From Streptomyces werraensis (GTDB lineage: Bacteria > Actinomycetota > Actinomycetes > Streptomycetales > Streptomycetaceae): a DNA stretch of 64,000 nt. Positions 34,486 to 42,810 of the stretch are shown piece by piece. The notes below the pieces were generated by a model. That model did no database searches, had not been told where the DNA came from, and worked only from the letters and a program-made list of their open reading frames with translations. A program made the translations under genes and the position numbers. Location: NCBI GenBank assembly GCA_014656175.1, contig BNBX01000001.1:496001-560000 (forward strand), written 5' to 3'. Every line of letters begins with the position of its first letter. The first letter of the stretch is position 1.

Positions 34486-35250
34486 TCAGCCTCCCTTCGG
34501 CGGGACGATCCGGAGGTAGACGGCCGTCATCACCATGTTGACGAAGAAGAGCAGGAGGAAGGTGATGACGACGGACTGGTTGACGGCGTCGCCGACGCCC
34601 TTGGGGCCGCCGCGCGGGTTGAGGCCCCGGTAGGCGGCGACGATGCCGGCGATGAACCCGAAGACCAGCGCCTTCAGTTCGCTGACGTACAGGTCGGGGA
34701 GCTGGGCGAGGGCGGAGAAGCTGGAGAGGTAGGCGCCGGGGGTGCCGCCCTGCATGACGACGTTGAAGAAGTAGCCGCCGAGGATGCCGACGACGGAGAC
34801 CAGGCCGTTGAGCAGGACCGCGACGCCCATGGCGGCCAGGACCCGGGGCACGACCAGCCGCTGCACCGGGGAGACGCCCATGACCTCCATGGCGTCGAGC
34901 TCCTCGCGGATGGTGCGGGAGCCGAGGTCGGCGCAGATGGCGGAACCGCCGGCGCCGGCGATCAGCAGGGCGACGATGAGCGGACTCGCCTGCTGGACGA
35001 CGGCGAGGACGCTGGCGCCGCCGGTGAAGGACTGGGCCCCCAGCTGCTGGGTGAGGGAGCCGACCTGGAGGGCGATGACGGCGCCGAAGGGGATCGAGAC
35101 GAGAGCGGCGGGCAGGATCGTCACGCTCGCGACGAACCAGAACTGCTCGGTGAACTCGCGGAACTGGAAGGGTCTTCGGAAGACGGCGCGGCCGACCTCG
35201 GCGGCGAGCGCGAAGAGCCGGCCGGTCTCGCGCAGCGCGCCGGTGATCAT
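34486..35250 (-). CDS. YrbE/MlaE-type permease, first subunit
   Basis: A 254-residue permease with the MlaE signature TIREELDAMEVMGVSPVQRL and the C-terminal YRGLNPRGGPKGVGDAVNQS of YrbEA. The ATG overlaps the ATPase stop (ATGA). With its partner it forms the membrane channel coupled to ATP hydrolysis. Confidence 0.93.
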   Translation of the reverse strand: MITGALRETGRLFALAAEVGRAVFRRPFQFREFTEQFWFVASVTILPAALVSIPFGAVIALQVGSLTQQLGAQSFTGGASVLAVVQQASPLIVALLIAGAGGSAICADLGSRTIREELDAMEVMGVSPVQRLVVPRVLAAMGVAVLLNGLVSVVGILGGYFFNVVMQGGTPGAYLSSFSALAQLPDLYVSELKALVFGFIAGIVAAYRGLNPRGGPKGVGDAVNQSVVITFLLLFFVNMVMTAVYLRIVPPKGG

Positions 35251-36251
35251 GCGCCGCTCCCGGCGACGGGCGCCGTGACGGTGGCCGCCGCCGCGTCCCG
35301 CGCGTAGGTCTCCCGGATGGCGGAGCGCGCGGCCGGCGGCAAGGTGTCGATCATGCTCATGACACGCTCACGCCGTCGTGCGACGGCGCGGCGAGGCGGA
35401 AGACCGGGGGACGGCTCCAGCTGCGGCACGATCACCCGGGGCGCGGCGGGCATGGCCCGGTCCGCCTCTGCGGCGAGGGTGGCCGCGTCCTTCTCCTCGG
35501 ACATCCCGATGGGCCCCTCGCGCCGGCCGCCGAGGAACTGGGAGACGACCGGCTCGTCGCTGGTGAGCAGCACCTCGCGCGGACCGAAGGTGACCAGCTC
35601 ACGCCGGAAGAGCATCCCCATGTTGTCGGGCACGGTGGCGGCGATGTCGAGGTTGTGGGTGACGATCAGCATCGTCGCGTCGATCTGCGCGTTCAGGTCG
35701 ATCAGCAGCTGCGAGAGGTAGGCGGTGCGGACCGGGTCGAGCCCGGAGTCCGGCTCGTCGCACAGGATGATCTGCGGGTCGAGGACGAGCGCGCGGGCCA
35801 GCCCGGCCCGCTTGCGCATGCCTCCGCTGATCTCGCCCGGGAGCTTCCCCTCCGCTCCCAGCAGTCCGACGACCTCGATCCGCTCCATGACGATGCGGCG
35901 GATCTCGGACTCCTTCTTGCGGGTGTGCTCCCGCAGCGGGAAGGCGATGTTGTCGAAAAGGGACAGGGACCCGAAAAGGGCTCCGTCCTGGAACATGAGA
36001 CCGAACAGTTTGCGGGTCTCGTAGATGTCTTTCTCGGGACTGTTCACCATGTCCACCCCGTCGATGAGGACACGGCCCTTTTCGGGTTTGAGGAGCCCGA
36101 TGAGCGACTTCAGGAAAACGGTTTTCCCGGTACCGGAAGGCCCCAGCATCACACTGACTTCTCCGGCCGGAAGGGTGAGTGACACGTCCCGCCAGATGTT
36201 CTGCCTGCCGAAGGACTTGGTCAGCCCTTCGACGACCACTTCGATTCCCAT
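35247..36251 (-). CDS. Mce transporter ATPase (MlaF/Mkl-like)
   Basis: A 334-residue ABC ATPase, first gene of the mce operon. Walker A is GPSGTGKT (about residues 38-45), the signature is ISGGMRKRAGLARAL, and Walker B is IILCDEPDSGLDP. A C-terminal extension (~245-334) beyond the ABC domain is typical of actinobacterial MceG/Mkl proteins. The ATG has GGAGGTGAT just upstream. In mycobacteria the ATPase is usually encoded away from mce operons, whereas in Streptomyces it heads the operon, as here. Lipids or sterols are the usual cargo; the substrate here is unknown. Confidence 0.93.
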   Translation of the reverse strand: MGIEVVVEGLTKSFGRQNIWRDVSLTLPAGEVSVMLGPSGTGKTVFLKSLIGLLKPEKGRVLIDGVDMVNSPEKDIYETRKLFGLMFQDGALFGSLSLFDNIAFPLREHTRKKESEIRRIVMERIEVVGLLGAEGKLPGEISGGMRKRAGLARALVLDPQIILCDEPDSGLDPVRTAYLSQLLIDLNAQIDATMLIVTHNLDIAATVPDNMGMLFRRELVTFGPREVLLTSDEPVVSQFLGGRREGPIGMSEEKDAATLAAEADRAMPAAPRVIVPQLEPSPGLPPRRAVARRRERVMSMIDTLPPAARSAIRETYARDAAAATVTAPVAGSGA

Positions 36252-37487
<1,236 letters not shown>

Positions 37488-37507
37488 GCCGCACGCCCCC
37501 GCTCGCC

Positions 37508-37535
37508 CGCCCGGCCGGCCTCCCCCGGCCGGGCG
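37508..37535 (+). terminator. Hairpin between secreted-protein genes
   Basis: CGCCCGGCCGG (37508-37518) pairs perfectly with CCGGCCGGGCG (37525-37535) around a 6-nt loop, followed by TTCGC. It lies 20 bp after the preceding stop. Confidence 0.72.
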
Positions 37536-37592
37536 TTCGCGGGCTCCGCCCCGGATGTCACCGACATCGTCCCTGCCGCCGAGCGGAGTTGT

Positions 37593-39179
37593 ATGAGAGC
37601 CCCACGAGCCGCCACCCCACGGCCACGCCGAGCCCGCGCCGCGTTCACGTCGACGGCCGCGTTCGTCGTGCTCGCCGCCCTGATCCCGGCCACGGCCTCG
37701 GCCGCCGACACCCAGGAGGTCGACGCCGCACTCCCCTACGTCTGCGCGTTCCCCTCGGGACCGGTTCCCGCGACGGTGCGGATCTCCGCGGAGTTCCCGC
37801 AGCGCACCCGGGCGGGCGAGGCGTTCTCGCCCACCGGCGTCACCACGGCCGTGGAGCTCCCGGCGGATGCGGTGGCGGACCTGGCGGGGAACGAGGTGGC
37901 CGAGGTGCGCGCCGTCACGGCGCTCGCCGTCACCGTCGCGCAGGACTCGGCCACCGCCACGGCGATCTGGCGGGGCGGCTCCGACCCCGTCCCCCTGCCG
38001 GCGTCCGGGCCGCTGACGCTCACCGCGACGGGCGACGTCCCCTCGGTCACGGGACGGGGCGACGGCGACCTGGCCTTCACCGCGGGCGACCTGGCGCTCG
38101 GCCTGACGCCCGGTCCGGCGGACGACTCCGGCGACGGCCGGGCGACCGGCATGCCGGCCGTCGACTGCGCCCTCGCCGAGGACGCGCCGGACGAGGGGCT
38201 GCTGGTCACCGTGCCGGCCGTCCCGGGCCCGCCGGAGACGAGCGGCCCGCCGTCCGCGCCGGCGCCCGGCGGTACGTCCCCCGCGCCGGGGAGCGGACCG
38301 CGGGAGCGGCAGGAGGGACGGTCCGCGCGGACGCCCGGGAACGCGCCGGGGCCCGCCGCCGACCGCGGCGTCCCGCCCTGCCGCTACGGCGAGGACAACC
38401 CGCCCACGCCCCTGTCGCTCAACGCCTACGTCACGGGTTACGCCAACGTGAAGAAGCAGAAGGCCGCTTCGTACCTTCCGCCGTCCTGCGTACTGATCGA
38501 CGGGGGAGAGTTCCAGCTCCCGGCCGACGAACCCCCGGACCCCGAGCACCTGGTCATGGTCCTGGAGACGTACGGCGAGTTCAGCTACCGGGGGCGCAGG
38601 GAGACCCCGCCCTACGACAGCACCTTCCTCACCTTCGACTTCACCCCGGTGAAGGCCACCATGGTGCTGAAGCAGACCGGTCCGATGAGGATCGACGCGC
38701 GGATGAAGATGCGTTACTCCGACCTGTTCATGACGACGGAGACCTACGTACGGGTCCCCCTGGTCGCCCAGGTCACCGCACTCGAGGTCAACGGCGTTCC
38801 CCTGGAGGTGGGTCCCGCCTGCCGGACCGGGAAGTCCCTCACCTCCGTCGATCCGGACCCCGCGAAGCATCCCGGCGACCACGTGGTGCTGTACGGCAAG
38901 GCGGAACAGGCCATCGGCGAGGACGTCGTCGGCTACACGCTGCTCACCGGCGGTCCGCTGGCCGGCGAGGTGAGCATCCCGGCCTTCACCGGCTGCGGGA
39001 CCGGCGACGAGGACCTCGACCGGCTGCTCACCGCCTCCGTCTCCGGTCCCGGCAACCACATCAAGCAGGTCCAGGGCCAGACGTGCACCCCCCTCGTCCC
39101 GGTGTTCGAGACCCCGGAGACCAGGGGCCAGTGCACGGAGGACCTCCAGCCCTACCAGATCCCGGTCGCCGAGCGCTGA
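37593..39179 (+). CDS. Secreted DUF6801-type protein with C-terminal beta domain
   Basis: A 528-residue exported protein. Signal peptide to about residue 38 (ATASA). Residues ~45-195 resemble DUF6801, starting with the typical LPYVCAFPSGPVPATV. A Pro/Gly-rich linker (~205-265) separates this from a C-terminal domain (~270-528) with scattered cysteines (PPCRYGED, PPSCVLIDGG, PACRTGK, TGCGTG). The C-terminal part recalls the neighbouring secreted proteins. The function is unknown; with the next gene and the one before, it forms a run of exported proteins beside mce. Confidence 0.8.
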   Translation: MRAPRAATPRPRRARAAFTSTAAFVVLAALIPATASAADTQEVDAALPYVCAFPSGPVPATVRISAEFPQRTRAGEAFSPTGVTTAVELPADAVADLAGNEVAEVRAVTALAVTVAQDSATATAIWRGGSDPVPLPASGPLTLTATGDVPSVTGRGDGDLAFTAGDLALGLTPGPADDSGDGRATGMPAVDCALAEDAPDEGLLVTVPAVPGPPETSGPPSAPAPGGTSPAPGSGPRERQEGRSARTPGNAPGPAADRGVPPCRYGEDNPPTPLSLNAYVTGYANVKKQKAASYLPPSCVLIDGGEFQLPADEPPDPEHLVMVLETYGEFSYRGRRETPPYDSTFLTFDFTPVKATMVLKQTGPMRIDARMKMRYSDLFMTTETYVRVPLVAQVTALEVNGVPLEVGPACRTGKSLTSVDPDPAKHPGDHVVLYGKAEQAIGEDVVGYTLLTGGPLAGEVSIPAFTGCGTGDEDLDRLLTASVSGPGNHIKQVQGQTCTPLVPVFETPETRGQCTEDLQPYQIPVAER

Positions 39180-39223
39180 GCCGCCCGGCCCGCAGCCCCC
39201 TCCCCACGAGAAAGGCCACCACC

Positions 39224-40165
39224 ATGCACGCGTTCACCCCCCGCACGAGACTCGCCACCGTCTCCGCGCTCACCGCGCTGGGCGCCTTCGCCTCCCTCGG
39301 CACGGCGACCGCCGCCGAGCCCGCGCTGAACGGCGAGTGGGCTCCCTTCACGCGCTGCCCCGTGGACGCTCCGGCGATGCGGGCCGCCGACGGCTTCGAG
39401 AAGACCCCGCAGTGCGTGGTGTCCACCTCCGCGGGCGGCTCCATCAAGCTGGGCGACACCACCGTCGTCACCGGGAGGACGAACCTGCAGATCGGCATCG
39501 TGCAGAACGCGGACGGCACCAGCACGGTGGTGGCCCCGCCCGGCGGCGCGCTGGTCGCCGAACCGGCCACCGTGCCCGGCGGGCTGCTCGGCCTGATGTG
39601 TCCGAGCTCCGTACCCGTCATCACAGGTCTGTGCGAGTCGCTGGAGAACTCCAGCCTCAACAAGATCACCGCGACCATGGAGTCGGTCGGCGCGCCCTAC
39701 GACTTCAACCAGACCGCCGGGGTCCTGACCGACATGCCCATCGTCGCCCTGCCGGTCCGCATCCACCTGGAGAACCCGCTGCTCGGCAGCAAGTGCTACA
39801 TCGGCACGGCCGCCGACCCGATCGTGCTGCTGCCCGAGAACCGGACCTACCCGGAGTTCGGCATGACCTTCTTCCAGGGGGACGGCACCCCCGACCCGGC
39901 CGGTGAGATGAGCCGGATCGACCTCACCGGCGCCACCCAGAACGACCGCACCTTCGCGGTCCCGGCCGCCAGGGGCTGCGGGCTGAACATCGGCCTCATC
40001 AACGCCGCGGTCAACGCGAAGACCGGGCTGCCCTCGCCCTCCGGGAACAACAGCCTGACCCTGAACGACACGCAGACCCGCCTCACCGGCCTCAACGCCC
40101 CCGGCACCGCCGCTCCCCGCGCCGGCGAGGTGCTGGCGGAGCACTGGCACTCCGCCGTGAGGTGA
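39224..40165 (+). CDS. Secreted protein of unknown function
   Basis: A 313-residue exported protein. Signal peptide ends near residue 33 (GTATAAEP). GAGAAAGG precedes the ATG. The mature region has a regular polar beta-type pattern and cysteines (TRCPVD, PQCVVS, LMCPSS, GLCESL, SKCYIG, GCGLNI). It lies 44 bp after the DUF6801-type gene and is probably co-transcribed. No conserved domain was recognised with certainty. PucR-type regulation by the next gene is possible. Confidence 0.8.
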   Translation: MHAFTPRTRLATVSALTALGAFASLGTATAAEPALNGEWAPFTRCPVDAPAMRAADGFEKTPQCVVSTSAGGSIKLGDTTVVTGRTNLQIGIVQNADGTSTVVAPPGGALVAEPATVPGGLLGLMCPSSVPVITGLCESLENSSLNKITATMESVGAPYDFNQTAGVLTDMPIVALPVRIHLENPLLGSKCYIGTAADPIVLLPENRTYPEFGMTFFQGDGTPDPAGEMSRIDLTGATQNDRTFAVPAARGCGLNIGLINAAVNAKTGLPSPSGNNSLTLNDTQTRLTGLNAPGTAAPRAGEVLAEHWHSAVR

Positions 40166-40331
40166 AGCTCCTGTGAAGCGGTTTCCGCCCAAGAGGTGTA
40201 CAAGACAAACAAGTTGACTTACCGTCAGGTTCTCAGACCGGTGCACGTGGCGGCCCGACCGGGCCTCGTCCCGCGGGGCGTAACCCGGTCGGGCCGCCTT
40301 GCCGGACAGGTCGGAGAGCAAGGGATCGGTC

Positions 40332-41573
40332 ATGCCCTCAATCACACGTCCTTCGGTGCTCGGCGAGCCGCTCGACCCGCTCCCCCGGCAGTTCGCCGCC
40401 TTCATGCGGCCCCTGCTGCCGGGACTGCTGAACGAGATACGGACCGAGGTCACCCGCGCCTACCCGGTGTACGGCAGGCTGCTCAACGGGCCCGACGGCC
40501 ACGCCATCCGCCAGGGTGTCGAGCAAGCGCTCACCGCCTTCGTGGACCGGGTGGCCGACCCCGGCACCAGCTCGGAGCTGCGCGACGACCTCCTGCGCCG
40601 GTTCGGCCGGGTCGAGGCCTACGAGGGCCGTGACCTGGAGGTGCTCCAGGGCGCCTACCGGCTCGGCGCGCGCATCGCGCTGCGCCGGGCCAAGACGCTG
40701 GGACGGCAGCACAACCTCTCCCCCGCCCTGGTCCTCGCTTTCGCCGACGCCCTGTTCGCGTACGTCGAGGAGCTGGAGGCCGTCACCCGGGAGGGGTACA
40801 CGGAGGTGCGGGAGAGGGCCGCGTCCGAGGTGTCCGCGTTACGAAGACAGCTGTTACACCTCCTTCTGGCCGCCTCCCCGCTTCCCCGGACGACCGTGTC
40901 CGAGCTGTGCGCGTCCGCCGCCTGGGAACTGCCCCGGACGTGTTTCCTCGTCGCCCTGCGCCCCCCGGTCCCCGAGCACATCCAGGCGGGGCTCGACAGC
41001 GACGTCCTCGCCGACTTCGACATCCCGCAACCGCATCTGCTGGTGCCGGGCGAACTCACCCCCGAACGCCTCCGGATGCTCGGCACGGCCCTGTCCGGCA
41101 CCCGTGCCGCGGTGGGCCTGACCGTGCCGGTCGCCCAGGCCGCGGACTCCGTCCGCTGGGCCCGCAGGGTGCTGCAGCTCGTCGACGACGGCGTCGTGCC
41201 GGACGCCCCGCTGGTCCGCTGCGAGGACCATCTGACGACGCTGTGGCTGCTGTCCGACCCCGCCTTGGTCGACCATCTCGCCGCCCGCGAGCTGGCGCCG
41301 CTCGACGGGCTGACCGCCAAGCGGCGCGACCGCCTCGTCGAGACCCTCCGGGTGCACGTCTCGACCCGCGCCCCCGCCGAGCAGGTGGGCGAGATGCTGG
41401 GGGTGCACGCCCAGACCGTCCGCTACCGGCTGCGGACGCTGGACGCCCATCTGGGCGACCGGCTCGCCGACCCCGACCACCGGTTCGCCCTCGAGGTGGC
41501 CCTGCGCTCGCGCCATCTGCGGAGCGGGGACGGCGCCCGGGACAGGGCGGACCTCTCCCGCCCCGGCCCGTAG
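40332..41573 (+). CDS. PucR/CdaR-type transcriptional regulator
   Basis: A 413-residue regulator. The C-terminal helix-turn-helix of the PucR/CdaR type is clear (HVSTRAPAEQVGEMLGVHAQ then TVRYRLRTLDAHLGD, ~335-375). The N-terminal 190 residues are mainly helical, of the RsbT-antagonist-like type often found in these proteins. AAGGGA lies about 6 bp before the ATG. It follows the secreted-protein genes and may control them or mce; that link is inference. A second regulator of the same length and layout lies at 52632-53873. Confidence 0.9.
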   Translation: MPSITRPSVLGEPLDPLPRQFAAFMRPLLPGLLNEIRTEVTRAYPVYGRLLNGPDGHAIRQGVEQALTAFVDRVADPGTSSELRDDLLRRFGRVEAYEGRDLEVLQGAYRLGARIALRRAKTLGRQHNLSPALVLAFADALFAYVEELEAVTREGYTEVRERAASEVSALRRQLLHLLLAASPLPRTTVSELCASAAWELPRTCFLVALRPPVPEHIQAGLDSDVLADFDIPQPHLLVPGELTPERLRMLGTALSGTRAAVGLTVPVAQAADSVRWARRVLQLVDDGVVPDAPLVRCEDHLTTLWLLSDPALVDHLAARELAPLDGLTAKRRDRLVETLRVHVSTRAPAEQVGEMLGVHAQTVRYRLRTLDAHLGDRLADPDHRFALEVALRSRHLRSGDGARDRADLSRPGP

Positions 41574-41643
41574 GCGGCCGGCCGGCCGCCGCTCCGGCCC
41601 AGCAGGCCGACGCCCGGCTCGGGTGCCGCCGTCGTCGCCGTCG

Positions 41644-41772
41644 TCATGCCGTCGCAGGGGGGTGGACGATCAGGTCGCCGTCGACGCCGCGCAGGATCGG
41701 CCGGCCGCCGGGTCCGTCGACGCTGCCGTGCGACTCCGGCACGGACGTGGCTCCCTCGTCCGTCCTCGCCAC
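41644..41772 (-). CDS. Possible small protein (42 aa)
   Basis: A short frame from GTG at 41772 whose codons have about 90% G/C in third position. The product is acidic with a distinctive end (RGVDGDLIVHPPATA). No ribosome site precedes it, so it could be a small gene, a leftover C-terminus, or chance. The rest of the 255-bp gap (41574-41828) contains nothing recognisable. Confidence 0.3.
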   Translation of the reverse strand: MARTDEGATSVPESHGSVDGPGGRPILRGVDGDLIVHPPATA

Positions 41773-41828
41773 GCCGTTGCGGTCGCGGCACGGGCCGGGG
41801 CGGGCGTTCGCCCGCCCCCGCCGTCGCG

Positions 41829-42476
41829 TCACCTCGCCGGACACTCCTTCCAGGCCAGGTGGTAGACCGTGCTGATGTCGCCGTCCGTGGAGTCCATCGT
41901 CATGAAGCTGACCTTGGACGGGTCGTTCCCGGCGGAGACTCTCAGCTCCGTGTTGATGTTGAAGTTGCGCTGCACGCCGCAGGGCGCGTAGACGAGCTGC
42001 GCCCAGTCGGTCTCGTCGGTGGCCTGCCAGTTGTCGTCGTACGGGCCCGCGAAGGCGTGCGTGCGGTACTCCGTGTTGGGCGACCCCTGGAAGTAGTACG
42101 ACGCCCGCTGGGTGCCCCGCGCGCCGGGCTCGAGCGCGGCGAAGCCGCGGTAGTCCGCGCTGGCGATGGCGTAGGTGAAGCCGGAGGGGACGTGGACGAG
42201 CAGGCTGAGCTGGCAGTTCTTGCGGGCGGCCGTGGGGTCGGAGCCTCCGCCGGCCTGGGCGAGATAGTCGCTGTAGGTCACGGTGAACGCGGTGTTGTCG
42301 GCCGAGACGGCGACGGCCGCGGTACCGGCGGGGCATCCCGACCCGTTCACCGTGGCGACCTTGATGACGATCTTGTCCGGCGGGGGGTCCTCGAACGAGG
42401 AGCCCGGGTCGTGCGCGGGCAGCGCGGCGGCGAGCAGCGTGGCCGCCGCGACGCCGAGGAGCAGACCTGAAGCCAT
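41829..42476 (-). CDS. Secreted DUF4360-type protein
   Basis: A 215-residue exported protein. Signal peptide (residues ~1-20, ending AAALPAHD), then a domain matching DUF4360: VNGSGCPAGTAAVAVSADNT, ARKNCQLSLLVHVPSGFTYA and YYFQGSPN. Cysteines at these positions are typical. GGAG lies upstream of the ATG. DUF4360 proteins are secreted and common in Streptomyces and fungi-like contexts, with no firm function. It is divergent from the GH35 homologue across a 334-bp gap. Confidence 0.88.
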   Translation of the reverse strand: MASGLLLGVAAATLLAAALPAHDPGSSFEDPPPDKIVIKVATVNGSGCPAGTAAVAVSADNTAFTVTYSDYLAQAGGGSDPTAARKNCQLSLLVHVPSGFTYAIASADYRGFAALEPGARGTQRASYYFQGSPNTEYRTHAFAGPYDDNWQATDETDWAQLVYAPCGVQRNFNINTELRVSAGNDPSKVSFMTMDSTDGDISTVYHLAWKECPAR

Positions 42477-42810
42477 GGTTCTCCGTCCTTGGGGTGGGGG
42501 GTTGGTGCGGTGCGATGATTGAAGCGTCATGCACATGCCAAACATGCGGGCGCGTGCAGCCCCGGCTTCGTGAAGGAGGCATGGAGGAGCGGTGAAGACC
42601 GGGAGCGCTCGCATCGTATGGAGCGCCACGACGGCCGGACAGGGCGAACTCCGGCCATTCACTCCCGTCCGTATACCGCCGGTGAACGCCGCGTGACACC
42701 GCCGGCGGACGCCGCGGGCGCGGCGGGACTCCCGTGTGAACGGGGGCCGTTCCGGTTCGGGGACAATGACCCACCAGCACCGCTTGTGGCACAGACCAGG
42801 AGGCGCTCCC
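42477..42810. other. Divergent intergenic region
   Basis: These 334 bp hold no gene. The most AT-rich part (about 42513-42548) has ATGATTGAAGCGTCATGCA and CATGCCAAACATGC and is the likely promoter zone for the DUF4360 gene. AGGAGG at 42798-42803 is the ribosome site that fixes the TTG start of the next gene. Confidence 0.5.
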